Assembly: GCA_947184155.2 (NCBI GenBank)
Contig: CAMXCT020005057.1
Span: forward strand, 305,990-369,989
Source of the DNA: Cladocopium goreaui
Lineage: Eukaryota; Sar; Dinophyceae; Suessiales; Symbiodiniaceae
Reading direction: 5' to 3'
DNA length: 64,000 nt
Of the stretch, positions 31,935-42,164 are shown piece after piece; position 1 is the first letter of the stretch; every line of letters starts with the position of its first letter. The notes beneath the pieces were generated by a model. The model searched no databases and was not told the DNA's origin. It saw only the letters and a list, made by a program, of their open reading frames with translations. Position numbers and translations under genes: made by a program.

Positions 31935-32069
31935 GTAGACAAAGATATAGACTAGAAACATATACATATAAAATATATAGGTAGAACATTAATAAACAAA
32001 ATCTACAGACATAATTATAGGTTGATATGTTAAAAAAAAAACACACATATATATATATATATATATATA

Positions 32070-32175
32070 CTGGTTGGTTGGAACATGTTTTATTTTTCCA
32101 TTCACTTGGGAATGTCATCATCGCAACTGACGAACTCCATCATTTTTGAGAAGGGGTAGGTATACCACCAACCAG
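32070..32175. mobile_element. Family B foldback element
   Basis: CTGGTTGGTTGGAACATG … ACCACCAACCAG, inserted at the end of a (TA)n run (32045-32069). Confidence 0.75.
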
Positions 32176-32369
32176 CCATAGGTTGATATTTTTGTTAACG
32201 CGTCACATCTCATCTCGCACCATCTCGCACCCAGGTTTCACACCGAGCAGGTTTTGAGCACAGCAGGAGCTCGGGCTTTGGGAGTTTCCAGAGTTCTGCC
32301 ATGGAGAGATTCGATTTCATGGCAATCATATCACGGGATACCTTGATGATATGTTATTTAAATTTGTTT

Positions 32370-32465
32370 AATATATATATATATGTATATATATGTATAT
32401 ATATATATATACATGTATATATAACATTATATAACAATACACACACATATATATATATGTGTGTG
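32370..32465. repeat. TA/TGTA microsatellite
   Basis: ATATATATGTATATATATGT type repeats. Confidence 0.7.
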
Positions 32466-32471
32466 TTCAAG

Positions 32472-32606
32472 ACATCATATCATTTGGGTGTGCCTCGTGC
32501 CATCATTCGGGACCACCCAGTCGATGATCCTCATGGAGGGCACCTTTTGACGGTGCCGGCGTGGCGTACGTTCTCCGGGGTCTCCGGTCTCCACGAAGCT
32601 GGCACC
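32472..32606 (+). CDS. Exon-like island
   Basis: From after GTTCAAG to a GTGTCC donor, 135 bases read in phase as TSYHLGVPRAIIRDHPVDDP then HGGHLLTVPAWRTFSGVSGL HEAGT. Clearly more GC-rich than its surroundings. No family recognised. Confidence 0.3.
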
Positions 32607-32633
32607 GTGTCCAATGGAGGAATTACCCTAGGA

Positions 32634-32700
32634 AAACCATAGGAAAATGGTGATTTAATGGGTTTTAATGGTGATTTATATAATGGAGATACCCTCTGGT
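32634..32700. repeat. Left arm of a 67-bp perfect inverted repeat
   Basis: Identical to the reverse complement of 33938-34004. It covers 56 bases of flank plus the first 11 bases of a family A element. Confidence 0.8.
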
Positions 32701-32812
32701 TATGTCAACAGTTTGCGAACTTGAAGCCATGGCCATGAAAATTTACTGGATTTACCCAGCTATAAAATGGTGGATCTTTCCAGTTCGCTATGTAAACGTT
32801 TACCAGAGGGTA
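32690..32812. mobile_element. Family A foldback element
   Basis: TACCCTCTGGTTATGTC … GTTTACCAGAGGGTA, 123 bp, with long inner pairing GTTTGCGAAC/CAGTTCGC. Confidence 0.8.
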
Positions 32813-32993
32813 TTGACTTCAAATGCTTGTGGCTAAGGTTCTTTTTTTTTTTTCTGAGCACCTAACAAATCTAAGATAAACCGTGTGTACCTGGCAGAAC
32901 TAGGAACCGTAGTGGAAGTCTCTACACAGGCCTGTGAAAGTCGGGCATCCTCCCGTGACTTCCAATCGTCGCCTAAGTCCAATTTCATTGCAG

Positions 32994-33047
32994 GAAAAGG
33001 TCACGATGGTTTTGTTACAGATGTGAAACCCAGGAAACGTGACCATG
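32994..33047 (+). CDS. Exon-like island
   Basis: AATTTCATTGCAG acceptor and CATG|GTTTCT donor bound 54 bases reading KGHDGFVTDVKPRKRDH in one frame. Short, so weak. Confidence 0.2.
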
Positions 33048-33371
33048 GTTTCTGCTAAATTTCATAATTCAAGGCATTCAAGGTGGTATGTATTTTCTAA
33101 GCTTAAACAAAATATATCAAAAACATGAATTATGACATTTGGCCAAAGGTTTCCAAAGGTTTATCTCAGCCAACAGATCTTTTCCAATCTCCTCACGGTG
33201 ACTTGGTGCAGGAAAGCCAGCCTTGGACATCCGTAAGCCGATGTCCCAGGTGTCTCAGCCCCAGGAGATGGGTGGCATCATGGTGATGGTTCCATTTTGG
33301 TGATGGTACCACACAGATCTACTATTCGTATACAGTGTGTGTGTATAATATATAATATATATATGTATATA

Positions 33372-33468
33372 TAACCCATAGGATCCATGTATGCTATATA
33401 TGGTAAGATTTACCATCAATATATCCCCAATGTTAGCATATATACCATACATGAATCCTATGGGTTAT
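33372..33468. mobile_element. Family E foldback element
   Basis: TAACCCATAGGATCCATGTA … TACATGAATCCTATGGGTTA; the inner GCTATATATGGTAA and TTAGCATATATACC halves pair as well. TA tracts flank it. Confidence 0.75.
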
Positions 33469-33494
33469 ATATATATGTATATTATATATGTATA

Positions 33495-33614
33495 CTGGTT
33501 GGTGGTGACTGGAACCATGGAATTTTGAATGACTGTCCATTCAGTTGGGGAATGTCATCATCCCAACTGACGAACTCCATCATTTTTCAGAGGGGTAGGT
33601 CAACCACCAACCAG
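33495..33614. mobile_element. Family B foldback element
   Basis: CTGGTTGGTGGTGACTGGAA … CAACCACCAACCAG, 120 bp; same GTGACTGGAACC variant as the copy at 39939. Confidence 0.75.
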
Positions 33615-33829
33615 ATATATATGATCATGAGTTAACACGATGAATCCCAATCAACATCATCTGACCTCTGTGAGAGCAGCATGTCATCCATGTTCCAAGC
33701 GGATGTTTTGCCCAACACATCATGTAGCATGACCCTAATCAACAAAATCCTGGTCTCAAGTTTGTTGGTGCGTTTCCGGCTGGAAATCCAGCCGGAAATC
33801 CCTACATGATATTTGAGATAGCCGGCCTG

Positions 33830-33948
33830 CTAAACCTTTACAGTTTGCGAACTGGAAAGATCCACCATTTTATAGCTGGCTCAATCCACTATAAATGTTC
33901 ATGGCCATGTTCAATAATTAGCAAACCGTTAGTCATTACCAGAGGGTA
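33830..33948. mobile_element. Family A element, left end worn
   Basis: Inner part TTTGCGAACTGGAAAGATCC and right end GTCATTACCAGAGGGTA fit family A. The left terminus is not recognisable. Confidence 0.6.
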
Positions 33949-34004
33949 TCTCCATTATATAAATCACCATTAAAACCCATTAAATCACCATTTTCCTATG
34001 GTTT
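33938..34004. repeat. Right arm of the 67-bp perfect inverted repeat
   Basis: Reverse complement of 32634-32700. It runs from the right end of one family A element into a following family A-like fragment. Confidence 0.8.
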
Positions 34005-34029
34005 AGCAAACTGGCCATGTCATTACCAG

Positions 34030-34149
34030 AGGCTTCCCTTGGAAAATCGCTGGCGTCCCATAGGATCCATCAGCAGTGACCAGGAGACTCCTCTGGGCGA
34101 AGCGCAAGCGCCGGAAGCGCCGGCCACGTTGGCGCTGTCGTTCTTTCAG
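34030..34149 (+). CDS. Exon-like island directly after a family A right end
   Basis: The family A-like fragment before it ends CATTACCAG, and a frame of exactly 40 codons follows: RLPLENRWRPIGSISSDQET then PLGEAQAPEAPATLALSFFQ, ending at CTTTCAG|GTGGGA. This fits an element-supplied acceptor. No family recognised. Confidence 0.4.
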
Positions 34150-34243
34150 GTGGGATCCGTCATGGTGAATCCCATGTTTCGATGGTATAAACGACACATA
34201 GTAATACACCTAATAAGATATTTAATAAAACAATATAAACATA

Positions 34244-34370
34244 CAATGTGAGGCCCCCAAGATAGCGTTCAGTTGGTTTATAACTCCAATAACTATGGTT
34301 TATGGTACGCAAATAACTATAGTTACTGGGGCGAATCTAAACCAACTTATAACTGGGGGGACTCACATAG
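34244..34370. mobile_element. Family C foldback element
   Basis: CAATGTGAGGCCCCCAAGAT … GGGGGGACTCACATAG, TA on both sides; near-palindrome inside. Confidence 0.7.
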
Positions 34371-34897
34371 TATAAAACATGTTGTTTCGGGGATGAAACC
34401 GCATCTAGGAATCTAATGGAATCTAGGGACCAAAAAACAATTGATTGAATGGGATAAGATTAGTTGGCTATGTGAAAAACCCTTCCAGGGATGTTTGATG
34501 AGTTGAAATCACAGAGCAGCAAAGATAGGTATTTGACCACAATCAATTGAACAATGCCCTCACTTCAGAACATGGAATTTAATCCATGTGTGACACCAAT
34601 CAAGTTGTGTATCTGAACATTACACATATTGCTGTTTCACCGACAAATACCGGGATAGAACCAGCAAACATATTTGCAAAAATATGGGAATGCCTGCGAG
34701 TACAACCAGGAAGCCATAAATCCATGGGGATCTAGCTCACAATAATAGGAATAAGAGGGATACATAAATCCAACAGCATCCAACAGCATCCAGCCGGTTT
34801 CTGGCCACTGGAACCCCTGTTGCTTCCTGGCCGTTGGATCCTGTTGGTCAGAAACGTTCCACGGATCCGTCTCTTCCGGATCCGAATCCAACGAACC
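34371..34897. other. Non-coding stretch, possible exon at its right end
   Basis: Nothing recognised to about 34780. From 34780 to 34893 a GC-richer patch is open on both strands (minus: DSDPEETDPWNVSDQQDPTA), without firm splice sites. Confidence 0.3.
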
Positions 34898-35018
34898 TAC
34901 CCGGCCTGGTAAACTAACAGTTTGCTATTGAAAAATGACCATAGAAATAGTGAGTTTTCCCATTAATAGCATGGTGGATCTTTCCAGTTCGTTATGTCAA
35001 CGTTTACCAGGCCGGGTA
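34898..35018. mobile_element. Family A element with both ends changed in step
   Basis: Ends are TACCCGGCCTGGTAAAC and GTTTACCAGGCCGGGTA. Both termini carry GGCC where other copies have TCT/AGA, so the inverted repeat stays perfect. The inside is ordinary family A. Confidence 0.8.
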
Positions 35019-35709
35019 TATGTTCAATGAGTCCAATATCCAAATCCACACATCTCCACCATATCCATCACGGGCCATCCATCACGAACTCCACGAGGCG
35101 TTTTAATTGAAGGTGTTGAGTTTGTGTGAAATAGGGTTTCCCCCCAAAAAAAGGCTCAGGTTTATATATCACCAATATTTCTCATAATTAGACTATATTA
35201 GAATTTCCATGAATGTCCAATATATTGTGGCTTTGGGGTTGCCTCATAATGTGTTTATGTCCCAACCTTACACAATGAATTCGACACATCCGGGATGCGT
35301 GGCAGGTTGAGGAGGTGCGGGGCAGTGTCCAAGCGAATGGTGGACTTTGGGTTGTTGCTGGTAGTTGTGATACCTGATTCAATGGCATATATGACTCTAA
35401 TCCCTGCGCATCCTGGAATCGCTATGAAATCCTATGGCCCAACCAGTAGAAAGGGATAACTCGTGGATCAACGGAATCCGACCCGGCAACTGGCCTCGTT
35501 TTTATTTAGCAAACTCTAGCAGTTGAAGCAACATGTTCAGCGTACCACGCGTAGTGGATTCATGTTCGAATTTATCACAGACAGGAAACACCATCTTTTT
35601 TCAGTGACTCGTTTGATTTTTCGGGAGAAGCGGCTTCACAACCAATCCTGTATCATTTCTTTTATTTGTGTTGCAAGTCATCACGTCCTCATTTTTTATT
35701 CATTTTGGT

Positions 35710-35814
35710 TACCCTCTGGTAAACTAACATAACTATGGAAAATCACCATTTTCAATGGGAAAATCCACTATAAATGGTAATTTTCAATAGCTATTTTGAC
35801 ATAACCAGAGGGTA
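35710..35814. mobile_element. Family A foldback element
   Basis: TACCCTCTGGTAAACTAAC … ATAACCAGAGGGTA, 105 bp. Confidence 0.8.
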
Positions 35815-35953
35815 GTTAGAAGCCTATCTCCAAGTTATAGAGGCTTAACTTCAAAACCAACCTGCTGGTGGTAGCCATTGACTTTTTTCGGAATCTCAGC
35901 ACAGCATTCCTTGAAAATTGACAACAACACCAATATTCTGTTACTACGTTGGA

Positions 35954-36057
35954 TACCCTCTGGTAATTTAACATAGCTATTGAAAATGGCCATTTATAGT
36001 GAGTTTTCCCATTAAAAATGGTGATTTTCAATAGTTATGTTAGTTTACCAGAGGGTA
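35954..36057. mobile_element. Family A element flanked by a 14-bp direct repeat
   Basis: TACCCTCTGGTAATTTAAC … GTTTACCAGAGGGTA. TACTACGTTGGATA lies immediately on both sides of CCCTCTGG…CCAGAGGG, longer than the TA seen elsewhere. Confidence 0.8.
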
Positions 36058-36240
36058 CTACGTTGGATAATGTGGTTTTGAGCCGAGCTGAATTCTGCCG
36101 GAAAAAAACAAAAACACAACAGGAAAGCCACGGCTTTGCAGGTGTTATCCTCCGACACAGGCGCAGCTTGAAGCTTGAATTGGCTTCATGTAGGCTATTG
36201 TGGGGTCGTTTTGCCTCAGGTATCATTAGCGTGTAATTTT

Positions 36241-36330
36241 CTGGTTGGTGGTTTGGAACATGAATTTTATTGTTCCATCTATATTGGGAATGTCATCATC
36301 CCAACTCACGAACTCATATGACAGATGTTC
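36241..36330. mobile_element. Family B element, alternative 3' end
   Basis: CTGGTTGGTGGTTTGGAAC through CATCCCAACTCACGAACT, then CATATGACAGATGTTC instead of the usual ACCAACCAG end. The copy at 39939 has the same ending. Confidence 0.65.
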
Positions 36331-36345
36331 AGTATAGTAAAGTGA

Positions 36346-36461
36346 CTGGTTGGTTGGTGGTTTGGAACATGACTTTTATTTTCCATTTCATATATGGGAT
36401 GTCATCCTTCCCATTGACGAACTCCATCATTTTTCAAGATTGTTATTGCACCACCAACCAG
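36346..36461. mobile_element. Family B foldback element
   Basis: CTGGTTGGTTGGTGGTTTGG … CACCACCAACCAG, 116 bp. Confidence 0.75.
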
Positions 36462-36484
36462 TTAAGATCTAGAATCTAGCCAAA

Positions 36485-36588
36485 AAATATCCATAACTAT
36501 GGAAAGATCCACCATTTTCAACGGGTAAATCCACTATTTCTATGGTCATGGCTTCCAGTTCGCAAACTGTTGACATAACCATAGGGTA
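36485..36588. mobile_element. Family A element, worn
   Basis: CCATAACTATGGAAAGATCC … GACATAACCATAGGGTA. A family B right-end fragment (GAGGGGTAGGTCAACCACC) lies just beyond at about 36651-36672. Confidence 0.55.
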
Positions 36589-36683
36589 ATGGTCAGTATT
36601 ATAGTAAGGTGATATGTTTTTCGTTGTAAAGTGACCATTTTTTCAACCCGAGGGGTAGGTCAACCACCAACCCCGGGACCCCG

Positions 36684-36779
36684 GAAGGCGATGGCGTGAC
36701 CGTGGCCAAAGAGGTTGCTCTACCAGGCGGTCGAGTCGTCGAGTCGTGGCGCACGTTGATGGCGTTGATGGCCGGCTAG
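36684..36779 (+). CDS. Exon-like island ending in a stop codon
   Basis: Reads EGDGVTVAKEVALPGGRVVE SWRTLMALMAG then TAG, with strong G/C third positions. It could be a terminal exon or end earlier at GTTGAT. No family recognised. Confidence 0.3.
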   Translation, partial: EGDGVTVAKEVALPGGRVVESWRTLMALMAG

Positions 36780-37086
36780 GAACATCGAAATTCAGGGAAC
36801 ATTCATGGAAGATTTTGATGAAAGTCCTTGAAATAATGAAGTTTTCAATATGTTTTCAATATGTTTCAAAAAGAAAAACAGAATGGAACAGATGGGAAAG
36901 TCATCGATAAATGGAGGTTTATAGCTGGGAAAATCATGGCTTTTAATGGAAAAATCAACAAACTGTGAAAAACATATTTTCCAGCAAGTGACGGAGCTGA
37001 TTGCCAGAGGGTGAATGACGATGTTGCTTTTCTATGGCTGGAAAAATCACTGAAGATCGTTGAACTATTTCTCATGATGCGACTTA

Positions 37087-37257
37087 GCAAGTGCTTAATA
37101 GCCGGAACCCTGCCTCGAGATGACCACGAAGGATACTGGGAAGAAGCCGAGCAGGAGAATTTGCGTCCACACCGGAATTACGAACGACGAAGACGAAGGA
37201 AACTTATCGGCGGGTGCCCTCGACATCGAAAAGAAGTCGCGTTGTTCAAAGATTCTG
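37087..37257 (+). CDS. Exon-like island ending at a family A left end
   Basis: Open frame including TLPRDDHEGYWEEAEQENLR then PHRNYERRRRRKLIGGCPRH RKEVALFKDS. It ends at TTCTG|GTAAAC, where GTAAACTAACATAGC belongs to a family A element. Acceptor ACTTAG is only a guess. No family recognised. Confidence 0.35.
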
Positions 37258-37353
37258 GTAAACTAACATAGCTATGGAAAACCACCATTTTTAATGGTAA
37301 TTAAATCAACTATTTCAATGGCAATTTTCCAGTTCGCAAACTGTTGGTTTACC
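37253..37353. mobile_element. Family A element without outer termini
   Basis: TCTGGTAAACTAACATAGC … CTGTTGGTTTACCAT. The outer TACCC and AGAGGGTA parts are absent; open frames lie on both sides. Confidence 0.65.
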
Positions 37354-37366
37354 ATGCTTGTCCAAG

Positions 37367-37553
37367 TCTGGGCCGTGCTGCCATGCTTCACAGCGCTATT
37401 GGATATCTCCTTGGATCAGAGCCAGGAGAGGCCTTGGGCGTCACTCATCCATCCACGGTGGTGTGCAACAGGGACTTTGCTCAGAGCTGTTTGGAAATCA
37501 GGAGAAAAGATGGGAACACCGGGAACAACCACCACCAGCGGCAAGAGAGTGGA
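37367..37553 (+). CDS. Exon-like island between two family A elements
   Basis: The whole span is open in all three plus frames; one reads GRAAMLHSAIGYLLGSEPGE then ALGVTHPSTVVCNRDFAQSC, another VWAVLPCFTALLDISLDQSQ. It ends at the family A element at 37554, whose CTG|GTAAAC could be a donor. Frame choice is open. Confidence 0.3.
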
Positions 37554-37670
37554 TACCCTCTGGTAAACCTACAAAAAACTATGGAAAGATCCACCATGCT
37601 ATTAATGGGAAAAAACTCACTATTTCTATGGCCATGTTCAATAGCAAACCGTTGACATAACCAAAGGGTA
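37554..37670. mobile_element. Family A foldback element
   Basis: TACCCTCTGGTAAACCTAC … GACATAACCAAAGGGTA, 117 bp. Confidence 0.75.
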
Positions 37671-38159
37671 CAAGCAATTGACAGGTTAACACTGTCACTA
37701 CAGAAGTTGCTATAACTGGCTTCACAAGTCTGCTAAGATCCTATCGTAACTTAAGATAACCTAGGGTCATGAAGTTATGAAATTTATTGGTACATTTCAA
37801 GTAGTTAAAGTACATTTATTTGTGTAAAAAAAACGACATCACTATTCTCCCTCACCCTGGATTCATGTTCGTTTGTTTTTTTTTTTTATAGGGGAATCAT
37901 CCCCCAAATAGCCAACAAAAATCACGGGATAATCGATGATCCCTCAAGTACCATCCCCAAATGGGCTGATGGCGGTTTGCCACAGGAAATCATCCATGGA
38001 AATCACCCTGGTTAAATTTCCATGGGAAATCCCATGAAGTCACTACTTTTTCTTGGTAGAATTTTCAGCTAAATTTTTGACCCTGTTTTTTTCGCAGTGG
38101 AAAAAGACTGGCCAGGATGCGGGGACGTAGATATAGTTGATTGGTTTTAACAAACAAAG

Positions 38160-38258
38160 CTGGTTGGTGGTTTGGAACATGTTTTTTTCCATATGTTGGG
38201 AATCATAATCCCAACTGACTTTCATATTTTTCAGAAGGGTTGGTCAACCACCAAGCAG
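38160..38258. mobile_element. Family B foldback element
   Basis: CTGGTTGGTGGTTTGGAAC … TCAACCACCAAGCAG, 99 bp; one change in the right end. Confidence 0.75.
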
Positions 38259-38261
38259 AAA

Positions 38262-38332
38262 TATAATTAATCATCATTCACCATCATTAAGCACCATTAA
38301 TCATAATTAATCACCATTAAATCACCATCAAT
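38262..38332. repeat. ATTAATCACCATTAA repeat
   Basis: Imperfect units of the complement of GGTTAATGATGG, starting three bases after a family B element. Confidence 0.6.
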
Positions 38333-38602
38333 CTGGCGTTTCTTCCCTCCATCTCTGATAAGTCGTTGGGTGGGCCATGACTGTGGCATTGAATTTATCG
38401 TAAAACCACCCGAAAAATGGCGGTAACGAAAAAGAAAACGTAGATTATTGCAATACATATCCCGGATAAAGCCAACAAATCCCCTGAAAAGGTCCAAGTT
38501 AACTAATAGTAACTAATTTCATTTTTCATTAATAGATCTGGTCCCAGTCATTTGATAATAACTAATCCAAGTTAACTAATCCCATTCATCATCATTCCAT
38601 AT

Positions 38603-38700
38603 GGAGGCTTCCATAAATGGGGGTACCACCAATAGCTGGATGTTTTGTGTCATGGAAAATCCATGAACAAATGGATGTACCCCTATTTCAGGAAGCATCC
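38603..38700. mobile_element. Family F foldback element
   Basis: GGAGGCTTCCATAAATGGGG … CCCCTATTTCAGGAAGCATC C are imperfect inverted repeats. Related single ends: about 46428-46452 and 29225-29275. Confidence 0.5.
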
Positions 38701-38894
38701 CATAACCATATCATTAGATAAAACAAGTTAACTCATCCCCATTTATTAACTAATCCCAAGTTGAATGTGTTAATAACTAAGAACTAATCCAAGTTAACGA
38801 ATCAAATGGGACATATCTTAGCCACATATAACATAATCTAACTAATAGTTAAAATGGGTTTACTTGGATTAACTAATAACAACTAATCCCATTC

Positions 38895-38994
38895 CTGGTT
38901 CGTGGTTTGGAACATGAATTTCATTGTTCCATATATTGGGAATAATCCCCCCAACTGACTTTCATATTTTTCAGAGGGGTAAGTCAACCACCAG
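38895..38994. mobile_element. Family B foldback element
   Basis: CTGGTTCGTGGTTTGGAAC … GTCAACCACCAG; the right end lost CAAC. Confidence 0.7.
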
Positions 38995-39119
38995 ATCTAT
39001 TTTAACACCTTTCAACAGCCCAAAAGATATGGTCCCAGCGACAGGCCTGGACTCAGACTTGGAGAGGCCACTGGGACAGCTGTCAATGGGACATATTTCA
39101 TAGGCAAAATGACCGGAGG

Positions 39120-39345
39120 GTATATTAATATACATGGAGAAATATACGTAATTACATGCTATATATATATATACATATCATATATATATATATATCATAT
39201 ATATATCATATATATATATAATACATTATATATATATATTATACATCACGTATATATATATATATATTATACAAAAAATACATTATATATACATATAGAT
39301 ATTATACAATATATATATATATAATGTATATATATACATGTATTC
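39120..39345. repeat. TA-rich microsatellite region
   Basis: Long (TA)n runs with CATATATA and ATACATTA variants. Confidence 0.75.
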
Positions 39346-39884
39346 TTTAGGGACTAATGGCTGGGACTGCGCCTGTTTTTTTTGATGTTGACCCATGAAA
39401 AATCAACGATAGCTGCAAGTTCCAAGGGAAACTGTGGATTTTGAACCAACCAAAAACAGGTATCCAGGTATCCAACTGAATTTATTAGATCATTCCACCA
39501 GCTGGTTGATGGCTTGCGGCTTTGGGAGAATGAGCCAGTCCAAGATCCATGGGTTTTTCTTGCTAGGAGACTATGGGTCAAAATACGGTACCCCAATGCT
39601 TGGATGGTGAATATTAAATATTTAATATTAGTTATTATTTAGTATGGACTATTTAGTAAATATTGAATATTGACTATGACTAGTAAATCTTGAATATTAA
39701 ATATATTAATATGGGCTAAATCATCTGTGGTCCCCAGGTCTTTAATGCCTTGACCACGGTCGCCTGTCAAAAATCGTCCTACGTTTTCCATCGTTCGCTT
39801 GTCGCTCGTTGGGATCATCAGAATCATCGGACAAAATCCATCGTTTTTTTTGGACTTCAGCTACTGCTTGGTGGTTTGGAACCA

Positions 39885-39938
39885 TGGTTACTGATGGTTA
39901 ATGATGGTTAATGATGGTTAATAATGGTTAATAATAAT
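39885..39938. repeat. GGTTAATGAT tandem repeat
   Basis: Five units ending directly at the family B element at 39939; a short family B left-end fragment (CTTGGTGGTTTGGAACC) precedes it at 39867. Confidence 0.7.
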
Positions 39939-40035
39939 CTGGTTGGTGGTGACTGGAACCATGGAATGGATTATGACTTTCCATTCAGTTGGGAATGTCA
40001 TCATCCCAACTGACGAAGTCATATGACAGATGTTC
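39939..40035. mobile_element. Family B element, alternative 3' end
   Basis: CTGGTTGGTGGTGACTGGAA … ACGAAGTCATATGACAGATG TTC. Confidence 0.65.
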
Positions 40036-40877
40036 TATTAAATTATGTGTTTAGTCGACATGAACATGTACAAGTCGAAGGTGATTTTTAGTTGTTGCTC
40101 TTAAAAATGCTCATGCATAGATGGCCTCGGATCGAAATCGTAGTACCATGGTAGATCACGTCCTATATAGGCCTCCCGATATGAGACCCAAGCCATGAAT
40201 AGATCGGAGATGTCTTTTGGGGAAATTTTGGGGTGAAGGGATTCATATTCATAAATCATCATAAATCTGCCTGAAGTCAATTGAAGAACTAGAATCATTA
40301 GAGTCTCTCACTGACCTTTCTGCCCCGTCAAGCCATCAGAACTTGGCACTCTCGGTAGGTTGAAGACGGGCACCTTTTGGTTGAAAGCCATCTTTGTTTT
40401 GCTATTTCTCTGGAAGGTTCCAGGGCTGGGCGAGCTCGAAACTCCATTTTTTCATCCAGCTGCTAAACACCTGGTTTTTCTTGAGGATTACGGGGTTATT
40501 CAACCGGTATATAGATGGATAACAGAGTGTTTTGAACACTGTTCACGTTTTTTCTTTAATTGGGAGACACGTATTGACGTATTTCTTCGTCGATCTACAT
40601 GATTTGGAATGGGGGTTTGTCCATTGACAGTGACAAGGCTAGGCTAGGCTAGATTACCAATGCAATTCTTCGTTTGATTTGAACAGATGTGTGGAGATTG
40701 AAATGATTTGACAGATGCTAACTTTGTTCGGAACGGTTTTTTCACCACACCCGCAGCTGCATGGAGACCAGTAGCTGCCAATTGACCAACCTGGATTAAA
40801 AGGGGGTTGAAATGACTGGAACGCCGGTCATGGCTTGGATGCATTGCGGATCATGATTTAGCCCCAACAAATCAATA
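40036..40877. other. Non-coding stretch without recognised gene
   Basis: A frame at 40360-40599 is open (KTGTFWLKAIFVLLFLWKVP) but lacks splice or codon evidence. Confidence 0.3.
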
Positions 40878-40986
40878 TACCCTCTGGTTATTTAACATAG
40901 CCATGGAAGCCATGGCCCATAGAAATAGATGGTTTGCCTATTAAAAATGGTGATTTTCGACGGCTATGTTAAATAACCAGATGGTA
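40878..40986. mobile_element. Family A foldback element, CAGATGGTA subtype
   Basis: TACCCTCTGGTTATTTAAC … AAATAACCAGATGGTA, 109 bp. Confidence 0.8.
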
Positions 40987-41373
40987 TCTATATTGTTTTA
41001 GAATTAAGGATATGATATATTTGTATAGATGTATATGGGGGTGGTTCCTGGGGGGACCCCCCAATCATCCAGACTTAGACCATTTTTGTATTGAAAGTTA
41101 TGGTTCCTTGGGGATCCCCCATTTGAAGAAATAATATATATATATATACGTATACACATACAATGTATATACAATAGCTGCACATTTTATCCTGGACTTG
41201 TTTGCGTTGATGCAGATTTGGTTTTGTCCCATAGTTTCAAACCTCATTTTCCCCCATTATAAGTAGCCATCAATTGAGCGTAAATCCACTAAATCGCCAC
41301 ATCTCGATATGTCAAGCTCAACAGCTGGGTGATAGGTACACCACTAACAGTCACTAAGAGTCACTTTTTTCCA

Positions 41374-41486
41374 CTGATTGGTGGTTTGGAACATGGCTTT
41401 TATGACTTTCCATTCAGTTGGGAATGTCGTAACCCCAACTGACGAACTCCATCATTTTTCAGAGGTGTAGGTCAACCACCAACCAG
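41374..41486. mobile_element. Family B foldback element
   Basis: CTGATTGGTGGTTTGGAAC … CAACCACCAACCAG, 113 bp. Confidence 0.75.
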
Positions 41487-41499
41487 ACCATATCCACAT

Positions 41500-41596
41500 A
41501 CCCATATGCTCCATGGTGCTGGTATATTTACCTACAAAACTGGGTGATTTTCTTCGGGCAAATGTAGGTAAATATTCCAGCACCATGGTTCGCATA
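41500..41596. mobile_element. Family E element, variant
   Basis: CCCATATGCTCCATGGTGCT … CCAGCACCATGGTTCGCATA T, with a long inner pairing GGTATATTTACCTA/TAGGTAAATATTCC. It abuts the next family E copy. Confidence 0.65.
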
Positions 41597-41688
41597 TCCC
41601 ATAGGATCCATGTATGCTATATATGGTAACATTTACCATCAATATACCCCCAATGTTAGTATATATACCATACATGGATCCTATGGGT
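41597..41688. mobile_element. Family E foldback element
   Basis: CCCATAGGATCCATGTATGC … CATACATGGATCCTATGGG. Confidence 0.75.
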
Positions 41689-41812
41689 TATATTGGGAAG
41701 TTCATAATCCCAACGGGCGAAGTCCATCATATGATGATCCTAAAATATGGAATAGTTATCCCAAAAGACCCAGATAAAAAAAATCCTCAGATGACGTCCT
41801 AAACTCCGCCAG

Positions 41813-41860
41813 GGTGGTCTGGCCTTCACTCGCGACTTGGCCCGACTTGGGAATATTTGG
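41813..41860 (+). CDS. Exon-like island, weak
   Basis: After AACTCCGCCAG the bases read GGLAFTRDLARLGN in one frame. No donor clearly placed. Confidence 0.2.
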
Positions 41861-41883
41861 GAATTTCTAACATGGACTAACTA

Positions 41884-41940
41884 ACAGATATGGTTAATAT
41901 ATGGTTAATATATGGTTAATATATGGTTAATATATCTTAT
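41884..41940. repeat. ATGGTTAATAT tandem repeat
   Basis: Four to five 11-bp units. Confidence 0.75.
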
Positions 41941-42164
41941 ATCTTTGGAACATATATGAACTGCGAACAGATCTGAAATATGTTTCATATATGTCATTAT
42001 CTATATCACGAAAGGTAGCTCCAGAGGGGCTACCTTGAGTTTTACTTTACGAAGTAAAGGGGAGGGCGGCCAGCCCCGTTACCTGATTCTTCAGGAGATT
42101 GCTAGTCATTTTAGTAACCCCCCCCCCTCCACACCTCCCACGCACCCTAAGAGCAGACTCAAAA

